A DNA stretch of 64,000 bases, from assembly GCF_025369935.1 (NCBI RefSeq), contig NZ_CP104467.1, positions 1,805,001-1,869,000 of the forward strand. The letters run 5' to 3'. The translations under genes and the position numbers were made by a program. The number at the start of each line of letters is the position of its first letter. Positions within the stretch are counted from its first letter, which is position 1. A model generated the notes under the pieces. That model did not search any database. It had not been told where the DNA came from and saw only the letters and a program-made list of their open reading frames with translations. Positions 24,925 to 33,317 of this stretch are shown here, one piece after another. The DNA comes from Paenibacillus andongensis (GTDB lineage: Bacteria; Bacillota; Bacilli; Paenibacillales; NBRC-103111).

Positions 24925-25571
24925 CGTTTGCGACCTCCTTGGTTCTGATCCTGTAGTATTTGATATACCTTAACGATGGAGGTAGCGACATCTACCATAC
25001 GTTTACGTTCATTCATGGCTTGTTTACGCAAAAAATCATAAGCTTCTGCTTCGGAGATACCCTTGATCTCACATAAGATTCGCTTTGCCTGATCGACCCA
25101 TTTGCGCTCCTCCAATTTGGAGAGAAGCTGTTCGCGCTCTTGCTGCCATTCGGTTCGCTGGAAGTAATGATTCACACCTAGGAGCAGCGCACAGTGAATT
25201 TCCAGAGGGCTCATCGCAGAACCAATCAAACCATCAATACCCGCGTCCATTCTACATTCATTAGAAGGAAAAGTGCGGGCATCACACCACCAGAAAAGGG
25301 GGAGGCTGCGATGAGCCAGCACACGGGAACGCCATGGCTCTACTTGATCAGGGCTTACTGATAATAATACCGCATCGACCTTAGGAATCATAAATGAAAT
25401 TTCTTTTACATTAGATGCTACATATATGCGAAATCCCAAATCCTTCAGCATCGCTTCTGGCAAGGATTCCTTTTCATTATTCGTAACATTCGGATCGGTA
25501 GTCGACGACGAGGAGGAGGTAGCTGAGCGAGTTGGTTTAAACTCGTCGATCAGTATAAATGATTGCAACAT
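24921..25571 (-). CDS. ANTAR-domain RNA-binding antiterminator (NasT-like)
   Basis: About 216 residues. The C-terminal ANTAR domain is clear: ERKWVDQAKRILCEIKGISE, then AYDFLRKQAMNERKRMVDVA. The N-terminal part has the outline of a receiver domain, but the position expected to hold the phospho-accepting aspartate reads VDAVLLSVS, so it is probably not phosphorylated. ANTAR proteins bind paired hexaloop hairpins in leader RNA and prevent termination; such hairpins lie in the divergent leader at 25776-25956. The ATG at 25571 follows GGAGGT; an in-frame ATG at 25589 overlaps that site. Confidence 0.88.
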   Translation of the reverse strand: MLQSFILIDEFKPTRSATSSSSSTTDPNVTNNEKESLPEAMLKDLGFRIYVASNVKEISFMIPKVDAVLLSVSPDQVEPWRSRVLAHRSLPLFWWCDARTFPSNECRMDAGIDGLIGSAMSPLEIHCALLLGVNHYFQRTEWQQEREQLLSKLEERKWVDQAKRILCEIKGISEAEAYDFLRKQAMNERKRMVDVATSIVKVYQILQDQNQGGRKR

Positions 25572-25722
25572 TTGAATACCTCCAATCATGGATAGCTTTA
25601 TACCTCATGGTAACTTTATGTAAGGTTTCAGTTATGAAATGATTTATTATACGGCATTACTATAGCATATGACACTAAATTTTGTCGATATGGTAGAGGG
25701 AATCTCACATATAAAATATTTG

Positions 25723-25739
25723 TGTTATGTTTATTGACA
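25723..25739 (+). promoter_or_regulatory. GlnR/TnrA-like nitrogen control box
   Basis: TGTTATGTTTATTGACA matches 11 of the 13 specified positions of the TGTnAnAwwwTnTnACA pattern and overlaps the -35 of the nitrate operon. The neighbouring CACA-TGTG dyad at 25706-25724 may be a further site. Confidence 0.55.
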
Positions 25740-25762
25740 CGAAGGGGATGTCATACTATAAT
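25734..25762 (+). promoter_or_regulatory. sigma-A promoter of the nitrate operon
   Basis: TTGACA and TATAAT, both consensus, with 17 bases between. Transcription should start near 25769, only some 7 bases before the first ANTAR hairpin. Confidence 0.85.
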
Positions 25763-25775
25763 CAAATTAGAAATC

Positions 25776-25850
25776 GGCACAATGATGTGCCACTAACGAA
25801 GGCAATGGCGCCTATCCTCTTACAAATACGTAACCGGATAGGCTATTTAT
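25776..25850 (+). ncRNA. ANTAR-responsive antitermination element 1
   Basis: Hairpin P1: GGCAC, loop AATGAT, GTGCC (25776-25791). After 8 bases, hairpin P2: AGGC, loop AATGGC, GCCT (25800-25813). Both loops have six bases with A at 1 and G at 4, the known ANTAR signature. The 3' arm of P2 is also the 5' arm of a terminator: GCCTATCC pairs with GGATAGGC (25810-25843), followed by a U-rich tail. Bound ANTAR protein would hold P2 and block the terminator. Confidence 0.85.
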
Positions 25851-25883
25851 GTTCTTTTTACTGAAAATCATCAAACATGCTGT

Positions 25884-25960
25884 TCACGATGATGTGGCAG
25901 CAGTGGCAAAGAGGCCGATAAGCATCCCACACAGGTTGGGGGTTGTTTGTCGGCCTTTTC
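25884..25960 (+). ncRNA. ANTAR-like antitermination element 2
   Basis: A second set downstream: CAC, loop GATGAT, GTG (with a flanking U-G pair), then after a similar short linker GGC, loop AAAGAG, GCC (25905-25916). The second loop has A1 and G4; the first has G at position 1. The GCC arm lies inside the 5' arm of a 9-bp terminator stem, AGGCCGATA with TGTCGGCCT (25912-25956), followed by TTTCTG. Architecture and spacing repeat element 1. Confidence 0.6.
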
Positions 25961-26032
25961 TGTCAAAGAGCAGTCAACACGTCTGGGTAGGAAAAAAGAA
26001 GGCGAAAAGCCTCACAAAAGGAGAGGGAAAGC

Positions 26033-27274
26033 ATGGTTGATCGGAAAAGTTTCTTGCAAGTGGGGCACAAAGGGTCATTGTTTAGTTCATTCTTGTATTT
26101 TGACATGAGCTTCATGGTTTGGGTTCTTTTAGGGCCACTAGCGGTTATTCTCGCTAATGATTTTCATCTGAATGCGGCTGAAAAGGCGAATCTCGTTGCT
26201 TTGCCTACCTTAGGGGGAGCCGTACTTCGATTGGTGTTGGGTGTTCTAACAGATAAGATAGGCCCTAAGCTTACAGGACAAATTGGACTAACGTTAACTT
26301 TAGTACCTTTATTCTGGGGTTGGCAGTTTGCAAACACGATGGGGGATATGTACTTCGTTGCTCTGATGCTGGGTATTGCAGGAGCAAGTTTTGCGGCAGC
26401 ATTACCACTTGCCAGCAGCTGGTACCCGCCGCAGTATCAAGGATTAGCGATGGGGATTGCAGGGGCAGGTAACAGTGGAACGATCTTCGCTACCTTATTT
26501 GCGAACCGAATTGCACAGCATTATGGAGATTGGCATGTTGTTTTCGGCATTGCAATGATTCCGATTGCGTTAACTTTAGTCATCTTTAGTGTACTGGCAA
26601 AGGATAGCCCGAATAAACCGGCTCCGAAAACAATAGCGGAATACGGCAAAGTATTGAAACAGAAAGATTCCTGGTTGTTCTGTATTTTATACAGTGTGAC
26701 ATTCGGCGGTTTCGTTGGAATGGCATCTTACTTAACCATTTTCTTTAATACGCAATATGGTTTATCGCCAGTTCGTGCTGCTGATTTTACGACCTTGTGT
26801 GTGATCGGGGGAAGCTTCTTCCGTCCCGTAGGCGGTTGGCTTGCTGATAAGATAGGCGGTATTCGAATGCTGATGGTCCTATACGGCGTTGTTGCCCTGA
26901 TGATGGCCGGAATCTCCACACTCCCTGCTCTCTCCATGACAACGGTCATGCTCTTCATCGCCATGATGGCTTTTGGAATGGGGAATGGATCTGTGTTCCA
27001 ACTTGTTCCGCAGCGCTTCAAGGCGGAAATCGGTGTTATGACTGGAATCGTTGGAGCAGCGGGTGGTTTAGGCGGATATTTCTTACCCAAGATTCTCGGT
27101 AACTTGAAACTAACGACAGGTTCTTTTACGCCAGGGTTCCTAATCTTAAGCGCAATTGCGATTACATGTCTCTTGTTGATCGCCATTGTGCAAGGTCAAT
27201 GGAAACGTACTTGGATCGGTGAAGGCGGCAAAGTGAAGGTAGCTCCTGCCTCTATGGATAGTTTGCATGCTTAA
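26033..27274 (+). CDS. narK: nitrate/nitrite transporter, MFS NarK family
   Basis: 413 residues, twelve expected membrane segments. The signatures FDMSFMVWVLLGPLAV, RLVLGVLTDKIGPK, GIAGASFAAALPLASSWYPP and GNSGTIFATLFANRIAQ are those of NarK/NasA carriers. It brings nitrate into the cell for assimilation (and may export nitrite). AAAGGAGAGGG precedes the ATG. First gene of the nitrate operon, 273 bases downstream of the promoter, behind the ANTAR leader. The assimilatory partner genes make the NasA-type role more likely than respiration. Confidence 0.93.
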   Translation: MVDRKSFLQVGHKGSLFSSFLYFDMSFMVWVLLGPLAVILANDFHLNAAEKANLVALPTLGGAVLRLVLGVLTDKIGPKLTGQIGLTLTLVPLFWGWQFANTMGDMYFVALMLGIAGASFAAALPLASSWYPPQYQGLAMGIAGAGNSGTIFATLFANRIAQHYGDWHVVFGIAMIPIALTLVIFSVLAKDSPNKPAPKTIAEYGKVLKQKDSWLFCILYSVTFGGFVGMASYLTIFFNTQYGLSPVRAADFTTLCVIGGSFFRPVGGWLADKIGGIRMLMVLYGVVALMMAGISTLPALSMTTVMLFIAMMAFGMGNGSVFQLVPQRFKAEIGVMTGIVGAAGGLGGYFLPKILGNLKLTTGSFTPGFLILSAIAITCLLLIAIVQGQWKRTWIGEGGKVKVAPASMDSLHA

Positions 27275-27287
27275 GTAACAGGTTCAA

Positions 27288-27466
27288 GCCGCTGGTCGCA
27301 TGATCAGCGGCATATAAGTAAAGCCTTTGCTCATGCAGCTTGAGTGTCCAGGCTGCATGGGCAAAGACGTTTACGACTTACCGTCTTTGGTAGTTCGGTT
27401 GAACTACTCAAGCTCCATATCCCAATTTTGTCATTTGGGAGCGTGAGCTCCTGAATGGCCTTTTTT
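27288..27466 (+). ncRNA. structured intergenic RNA between narK and nirB
   Basis: A series of hairpins: GCCGCTGGTC with GATCAGCGGC around GCAT (27288-27311); a 15-bp stem with one wobble, 27325-27339 with 27352-27366; AAAGACG with CGTCTTT (27363-27388), which overlaps and excludes the previous stem; GTAGTTC with GAACTAC around GGTT (27390-27407); and GGAGC, which can pair with GCTCC on either side, ahead of a T run at 27461. No known riboswitch recognised. Alternative pairings plus the U tract suggest attenuation within the operon. Confidence 0.5.
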
Positions 27467-27514
27467 CAAAAAAACGAACTTTTTCAATAGTAAATGGATG
27501 GAAGGATGATCACA

Positions 27515-29941
27515 ATGACAGTCAAGAAAGAGAAGTTGGTCCTGGTCGGAAACGGAATGGCGGGCGTTAACGCTGTTGAACATTTACTTAAACTGACACC
27601 TGATAAATATGAGGTTACGATTTTTGGCAGTGAACCACATCCGAACTATAACCGAATCTTGTTGTCCTACGTATTAGCAGGAGATTCCAAAGTAGAGGAT
27701 ATCGTCATTCATCCCTATGACTGGTATGCGAATAACCACATCACCTTGCATACCAACCAAACCATAACGGACATCGATACAGCAGCTCAAACCGTAACGA
27801 GTGATAAGGGACTGACGGTATCGTATGATAAATTAATTTTGGCCACCGGGTCTAATCCCTTTATGATTCCAATGCCTGGCGCTGATAAAGAAGGGGTTAT
27901 GGCGTACCGAACCATTCGTGATTGTGAAATTATGATCGAGTCCGCTAAAAAGTATAAAAAAGCGATCGTGATCGGTGGCGGTTTGCTGGGATTAGAAGCG
28001 GCGAGAGGTTTCCTTAACTTAGGTATGAAAGTTGATGTTGTTCACATTGTAGATACAATTATGGAGCGTCAGCTGGATCGAACGGCGTCCAAAATGCTGC
28101 AAGCAGCGCTTGAAGAGCAAGGCATCAACTTCTTGCTGGAGAAGCAGTCCGCAGAAATCGTAGGCGACAAGCGGGTAACCGGCTTGAAATTCAAGGATGG
28201 TACCGTTGCTGAGGCTGATCTTATCGTCATGGCTGTAGGGATCCGTCCCAATGTTGAACTTGCGAAAAAGGCTGGCGTTGAATGCAATCCAGGTATCGTT
28301 GTGAATGACTATTTGCAAACAAACGTTCCCAATGTCTATGCGGTTGGGGAATGCGCGATGCATCGCGGGATTGCTTATGGTTTGGTCGCACCGCTCTACG
28401 AGCAAGGTGCAGTGCTTGCTAAACATTTGGCAGGCGTGGAAACGGGTCCTTATGAAGGCTCTATCCTTTATACGAAGCTTAAAGTATCTGGTGTTGATGT
28501 ATTCTCAGGCGGACAGTTCGGCGATGCGGAAGGCACGAAAGCTATTCGCATTCATGATGAGTTCACTGGTGTTTATAAGAAAGTTGTGATTAAAGACAAT
28601 AAAATCATCGGTGCGGTTCTTTTCGGAGATACGGCGGATGGTACGCGACTTATGCAAATGATTCGGGAAGAAACAGATGTTAGCGGCATGGGGAAAACGG
28701 CGATATTGACGGATGCCTCGGGTGGAACCGGCGGAGCGTCATCAGGTGTTGCTGACATGAAAGACGATGCCATCATATGCGGTTGTAACGGCGTTACAAA
28801 AGGAACGATTTGTTCAGCGATCAAGGATCAAGGCTTAACGACAGTGGATGAAGTGAAAAATTGTACGACAGCTTCTCGTTCTTGCGGCGGTTGTAAACCA
28901 CTGGTGAGTGACTTATTGGCATTTACACTAGGGGCTTCCTATGATAAGAACGCTGCAAAAGAGACGATTTGCGCTTGTACAGACCATACACGTGATGAAG
29001 TCGTTACAGCGATTCGTGAAAAAGGGTTATCCCATGTGCGTGAAGTGATGAACGTCCTTGGTTGGAAAAATGAAGAAGGCTGCTCGAAATGCCGTCCTGC
29101 ACTTAATTATTACCTGGGTATGGTAAGTCCAAATACGTATAAAGACGATAGTACTTCACGTTTTGTCAATGAGCGTATGCACGCTAACATTCAGAAAGAC
29201 GGAACGTACTCCGTAGTTCCACGGATCTACGGCGGTGTAACTAATCCGACGGAATTGAAGCGTATTGCAGAAGTAGCCGAGCAGTTCAATGTCCCTACTG
29301 TGAAGTTTACTGGTGGACAGCGTCTAGATTTGCTTGGTGTTAAGAAAGAAGATCTTACTGCGATGTGGGAAGCCTTGGATATGCCGTCTGGATATGCTTA
29401 CGGTAAAGCCCTACGGACGGTAAAAACGTGTGTGGGAGAAACTTTCTGCCGATTCGGTACGGGTGATGCGATGGGCGTAGGTATCGAGTTGGAGAAGCGT
29501 TTTGAACGCTTGAACACGCCTGCTAAAGTGAAGCTAGCTGTATCTGGATGCCCTCGAAATTGTGCGGAATCTGGGATCAAAGATTTAGGCGTCGTTTCGG
29601 TAGATGGCGGTTGGGAGCTTTATGCCGGAGGAAATGGCGGTGTGAAGGTACGTGTGGGTGACCTCTTGACAACTGTCAAGACAGAGCAAGAGATTATCGA
29701 ATACACAGAAGCTTATCTGCAGTACTATCGTGAAACGGGTAAATATGGTGAGCGCACAAGCGAGTGGGTGCACCGACTTGGTATCGAGCATATTCGTGAT
29801 GTGGTGGAGAATGAGGAAGAGCGCAAACAATTGTGTGCTCGTATGGATCTAGCGCTTTCGGTGACGAAGGACCCTTGGAAACAAGCGATTGATAGCAAAA
29901 AGATTCAACGTGACCTTTATGAAGTCGTAGAGCTTAACTAG
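27515..29941 (+). CDS. nirB: nitrite reductase, large subunit
   Basis: About 808 residues; reduces nitrite to ammonium with NADH. Order: FAD/NAD domain (LVLVGNGMAGVNAVE, VIGGGLLGLEAARGF), two BFD-like [2Fe-2S] stretches (CGCNGVTKGTIC and SCGGCKPLV; CSKCRPALNYY), then the sirohaem/[4Fe-4S] domain with CVGETFC and CPRNC. Cytosolic. The ATG at 27515 has GGAAGGATG upstream; the ATG at 27494 is on the ribosome site. Works with the small subunit NirD encoded next. No uroporphyrinogen methyltransferase for sirohaem is in the operon. Confidence 0.95.
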   Translation: MTVKKEKLVLVGNGMAGVNAVEHLLKLTPDKYEVTIFGSEPHPNYNRILLSYVLAGDSKVEDIVIHPYDWYANNHITLHTNQTITDIDTAAQTVTSDKGLTVSYDKLILATGSNPFMIPMPGADKEGVMAYRTIRDCEIMIESAKKYKKAIVIGGGLLGLEAARGFLNLGMKVDVVHIVDTIMERQLDRTASKMLQAALEEQGINFLLEKQSAEIVGDKRVTGLKFKDGTVAEADLIVMAVGIRPNVELAKKAGVECNPGIVVNDYLQTNVPNVYAVGECAMHRGIAYGLVAPLYEQGAVLAKHLAGVETGPYEGSILYTKLKVSGVDVFSGGQFGDAEGTKAIRIHDEFTGVYKKVVIKDNKIIGAVLFGDTADGTRLMQMIREETDVSGMGKTAILTDASGGTGGASSGVADMKDDAIICGCNGVTKGTICSAIKDQGLTTVDEVKNCTTASRSCGGCKPLVSDLLAFTLGASYDKNAAKETICACTDHTRDEVVTAIREKGLSHVREVMNVLGWKNEEGCSKCRPALNYYLGMVSPNTYKDDSTSRFVNERMHANIQKDGTYSVVPRIYGGVTNPTELKRIAEVAEQFNVPTVKFTGGQRLDLLGVKKEDLTAMWEALDMPSGYAYGKALRTVKTCVGETFCRFGTGDAMGVGIELEKRFERLNTPAKVKLAVSGCPRNCAESGIKDLGVVSVDGGWELYAGGNGGVKVRVGDLLTTVKTEQEIIEYTEAYLQYYRETGKYGERTSEWVHRLGIEHIRDVVENEEERKQLCARMDLALSVTKDPWKQAIDSKKIQRDLYEVVELN

Positions 29942-29970
29942 AAAAAGAGGAAAGTCGGGAGGAGCAGACT

Positions 29971-30321
29971 ATGAAAACACAAGAAGAGCAAATGATTTGG
30001 GTGCAGGCCGTTTCTTATGACGATTTAGCTGTTAACACAGGAAAAACAATTCGGTATCAAGGCGAAGAGGTAGCCCTTTTCAAGTTGAAAAGCGGCAAGC
30101 TTCAAGCCATCCAGAACCGCTGTCCTCATAAAGAGGGCGTCCTTGCAGAAGGCATTGTATGTGATGACCACGTCTTCTGTCCGATGCATGATCGCAAGAT
30201 TCATCTCCCTTCCGGTCTTGTTCAAGCTCCGGATACGGGCTGTGTACAAACGTATTCAACGAAGGTTCATGAAGGAATGGTGTTTATTGGATTTCAGATA
30301 AACAAAGAATTAGCCTGCTAA
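29971..30321 (+). CDS. nirD: nitrite reductase, small (Rieske) subunit
   Basis: 116 residues, a single Rieske-type domain. Potential [2Fe-2S] ligands are C51-P-H53 and C70-P-M-H73 in CPHKEGVL and CPMHDRKI. NirD partners NirB in assimilatory nitrite reduction. GGAGGAG precedes the ATG, 29 bases after the nirB stop. Normal size for the family. Confidence 0.93.
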   Translation: MKTQEEQMIWVQAVSYDDLAVNTGKTIRYQGEEVALFKLKSGKLQAIQNRCPHKEGVLAEGIVCDDHVFCPMHDRKIHLPSGLVQAPDTGCVQTYSTKVHEGMVFIGFQINKELAC

Positions 30322-30398
30322 CGCTTCGCTGACCATAATAAGCACATTAAGATACATTTAGATTTCATAGAGAGCTTTATTATCGGGGGTGGGGTGCG

Positions 30399-32507
30399 TT
30401 GAAATCCGCATTATTGACATTACCTAAAGAACAACCCTCCTCCCATTGCTGCTTTTGCAGCATGCAGTGCGGATTGGAGATTATGCCGAGTGAGAAGACG
30501 TCAGGTCTCACGATTAAACCAAGCCCGAACTTTCCTGTGGCGACTAGCCGCCTTTGTCAGAAAGGATTGAATGCACTGGATCATGTGCTTCACTCAGAAC
30601 GCATCCTCGAGCCCCTGGCAAGGGTCGAGGGTGAGCCGAGACGGTGGCAAACGGTAACCTGGAATCATGCGTTTGCTGACATTGCGGAGCGAATTAAAGG
30701 ACTGCAAGCTGAGTATGGTCCTGACTCGATTGGCGTATACGGGGGCGGCTCATTAACCAATGAAGTTAGTTACTTGCTTGGTAAGTTTACCCGAGTAGCA
30801 CTCAGGTCCAAATTTATTGATTACAACGGCCGATACTGTATGTCATCAGCAGCGGCGGCCAGTAATCAGGCATTCGGGATCGATCGCGGGATGACAATGC
30901 CTCTGACGGAAATTCCAAATGCGAAATATATCATTCTCGCAGGAACGAATATAGCGGAATGTCAGCCGACGATGATGCCTTATTTACTTGAAGCGAAGAA
31001 AAAAGGCGCCGTGATCGTTACGATTGATCCACGCAATACGATGACTTCGAAGACAGCGGATATCCATGTTCGTCTACAACCGGGATTCGACTCTGTATTT
31101 ATAAACGGACTCCTACATGTCATGGTGGAAGAGAAACTCGTCCATCATCGATTTATTGAAGAACGTACGGTTGGTTTTGAACAATTGAAGGAGGCGGTTA
31201 AGCCGTTCACCCCAGCGAGAGTGGAGGAGCTAACCGGCGTTCTAGAAGCCGTAATTCGTACGATTGCTCGTGGATTCGCGAAGGCGGAGACGGGTATTGT
31301 CCTAACAGCACGCGGTTTGGAGCAGCAAGTGAACGGTGTAGAGAACACGCTGAATTACATTAATTTAGCCTTAGTCACTGGTAAAATAGGGCGCAAAGGC
31401 TGCGGCTACGGCGCCGTAACCGGCCAAGCAAACGGGCAAGGCGGACGCGAGCATGGGCAAAAGGCGGACCAACTGCCGGGTTACCGGTTAATCGAAGACC
31501 CAGCTGCGCGTGAGCATGTTGCCAAAGTATGGGGAATCGATCCGAGTGAGCTGCCGGGTAAAGGAGTTTCAGCTTATGAGCTGCTGCAGAAGATAGATGA
31601 AGGCGAGATCAAAGCCTTGATCGTCCTCGGATCGAATCCGCTTGTATCCAGTCCGAATAACCGAATGGTTGAGCGAGCGCTGCAGAAGCTGGAATTGCTC
31701 GTTGTCGTTGACATGTTTGAAACTGAAACGGCTCGTTATGCCCATTATATACTGCCAGGGTCATCCTTTGCGGAAGCAGAAGGTACGATGACCAATCTGG
31801 AAGGACGCGTGTTTCACCGCCAGAAAGCGATGGAGCTTCCGGGAAACAGCAGACTTGATTTCCATATTATTTGTCAGTTAGCGGATGCGCTAGGCCGGGG
31901 CGCCTATTTTCAATATGCGGGTATTGAAGATGTGTTTCGCGAGTTAGCAGCTGCTACAGCTGGAGGGAAAGCGGATTACAGCGGCATTACGTATGAGCGG
32001 CTTCAGGAAGAGAAGGGCATATTCTGGCCATGTCCAGCTCCTGACCATCCGGGTACACCGCAATTATTCGAGAATCATTTTAATCATTCCGATGGCAAAG
32101 CCAGATTGTTCGGTATTCAGCCGAAAATGCCGGCAGAACCTATCGATTCGGATTATCCCTACGTGTTGACAACGGGGCGGCTTGCGAATCATTATTTAAG
32201 CGGCGTACAAACGCGCCGCACGGAAGGTTTAAACAAGAAGGCTCCCGTTCCCGTCGCCGAGATTCATCCTTGGCTGGCGAAGCGAATTGGACTGGGAATG
32301 GATAACAAGATACGCCTTACAAGCCGCCGTGGATCCTTGGTTTTCGACGTTAAAGTGACAGAAGGTATTCAGCCTCGTACGGTGTTTGTACCCTTTCATT
32401 GGGGTGATGAGCATTCGATTAATGTATTAACGAATGATGCGCTGGATCCCACGAGCCGGATGCCTGAGTTTAAAATTTGCGCAGTAAAAGTAGAACGTGC
32501 AGAATAG
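30399..32507 (+). CDS. nasC: assimilatory nitrate reductase, catalytic subunit
   Basis: 702 residues, molybdopterin oxidoreductase. The N-terminal [4Fe-4S] ligands lie in HCCFCSMQCGLEI and, about 40 residues on, RLCQKGLNAL. Further marks: NGRYCMSSAAAASNQAFG, ADIHVRLQPG, TGRLANHYLSGVQTRRT and FVPFHWGDEH near the C-terminus. Reduces nitrate to nitrite in the cytosol. There is no C-terminal extra iron-sulfur domain and no NasB-type electron-transfer gene beside it, so the electron donor must come from elsewhere. The TTG start follows GGGGGTGGGGTG. Last gene of the operon. Confidence 0.92.
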   Translation: MKSALLTLPKEQPSSHCCFCSMQCGLEIMPSEKTSGLTIKPSPNFPVATSRLCQKGLNALDHVLHSERILEPLARVEGEPRRWQTVTWNHAFADIAERIKGLQAEYGPDSIGVYGGGSLTNEVSYLLGKFTRVALRSKFIDYNGRYCMSSAAAASNQAFGIDRGMTMPLTEIPNAKYIILAGTNIAECQPTMMPYLLEAKKKGAVIVTIDPRNTMTSKTADIHVRLQPGFDSVFINGLLHVMVEEKLVHHRFIEERTVGFEQLKEAVKPFTPARVEELTGVLEAVIRTIARGFAKAETGIVLTARGLEQQVNGVENTLNYINLALVTGKIGRKGCGYGAVTGQANGQGGREHGQKADQLPGYRLIEDPAAREHVAKVWGIDPSELPGKGVSAYELLQKIDEGEIKALIVLGSNPLVSSPNNRMVERALQKLELLVVVDMFETETARYAHYILPGSSFAEAEGTMTNLEGRVFHRQKAMELPGNSRLDFHIICQLADALGRGAYFQYAGIEDVFRELAAATAGGKADYSGITYERLQEEKGIFWPCPAPDHPGTPQLFENHFNHSDGKARLFGIQPKMPAEPIDSDYPYVLTTGRLANHYLSGVQTRRTEGLNKKAPVPVAEIHPWLAKRIGLGMDNKIRLTSRRGSLVFDVKVTEGIQPRTVFVPFHWGDEHSINVLTNDALDPTSRMPEFKICAVKVERAE

Positions 32508-32561
32508 ACCGCAATCAGCTTAGTTGGCTTGGCCAAAGAACTAAGCGGGTGCGGTCTTTTT
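32506..32561 (+). terminator. operon terminator; also copy A of a dispersed palindrome
   Basis: AGACCGCA pairs with TGCGGTCT, inside which CTTAGTT pairs with AACTAAG, followed by TTTTTCTGC. It begins inside the nasC stop codon. A near-identical copy lies at 48466-48525. Confidence 0.85.
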
Positions 32562-32588
32562 CTGCAGCTAATCGTGGTGGATGAGATA

Positions 32589-33290
32589 TTACAAAGATTG
32601 CTTTTTTGAAAGCGAATAGACAGTAAGATTGGCGTATTCAGCGATTAGAGGAGCCATCTGGCGAAAGCCGATTTTCCCACCGGTAAGGGGCTTTCCGAAT
32701 GTTTTTCCGTCATCTATCCAATGCCATACAGTCAGATCATTGATAGTGAATAGAATGTCACATCCCCATTTAAACAATTTCATCCGGTAGGGACCTTTAG
32801 CATCGGCAACGGACGGGATCGGATCACCGCCCTGAGAAACCAGATGAAAGCCATAGCTTTTGCGCAAATTGCATGTATGAAAACTCCGCTCCTCTTCTTC
32901 CTTGCGTCTAAAGTACGATACGTGGAAGGCATCAATATCCCCATGGTGATACTGGTCATACACGCCTGATCTTACGGAAAGCCCGCTATCAAACAAATCT
33001 TCACCACGGATACCTTTGGCGGCAAAAAACAAGATGCAAAGTCCCGGCTCATGAATCGGCCAAAAATCCCAAGTGATTGCGATGTTATCTGGAAATTCAA
33101 TCGGACACCAATAAACAAAGTTTGATTTTTGCCCAAGCTTTGGATCAAGCTTATTTTCCATCCGCAAGCGATTCCGTGGAAAACTGACAGCGGCCTGTCC
33201 TTCCATTTTGAAATCCCGCACATCTTTTTCATCTGATAGAGGATTTTGATATAAAAGCTCTTCCAGCAGGAATATTTCATTCCAATCCAT
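32589..33290 (-). CDS. DUF1961 (YesU-like) protein
   Basis: About 233 residues, resembling Bacillus subtilis YesU of the rhamnogalacturonan cluster, a family with a concanavalin-like jelly-roll fold. Visible blocks: WCPIEFPDNIAITWDFWPI, PGLCILFFAAKG, IDAFHVSYFRR and CNLRKSYGFHLVSQGGDPIP. No signal peptide, so probably acts on imported oligosaccharides. The ATG at 33290 has GGGGGT at 9 bases; earlier in-frame ATGs sit on that site. Last gene of the transporter-lyase-sulfatase operon. Activity unknown. Confidence 0.75.
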   Translation of the reverse strand: MDWNEIFLLEELLYQNPLSDEKDVRDFKMEGQAAVSFPRNRLRMENKLDPKLGQKSNFVYWCPIEFPDNIAITWDFWPIHEPGLCILFFAAKGIRGEDLFDSGLSVRSGVYDQYHHGDIDAFHVSYFRRKEEEERSFHTCNLRKSYGFHLVSQGGDPIPSVADAKGPYRMKLFKWGCDILFTINDLTVWHWIDDGKTFGKPLTGGKIGFRQMAPLIAEYANLTVYSLSKKQSL

Positions 33291-33317
33291 GTTATTCATA
33301 CCCCCAATCATCAATTT

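Noticed and set aside
25849..26040. 63-codon open frame in the nitrate leader
   Set aside because: It spans the second ANTAR-like element and terminator, lacks a ribosome site and has no recognisable protein features.
27275..27493. Third ANTAR target between narK and nirB
   Set aside because: Hairpins are present but none has a six-base loop with A at 1 and G at 4.
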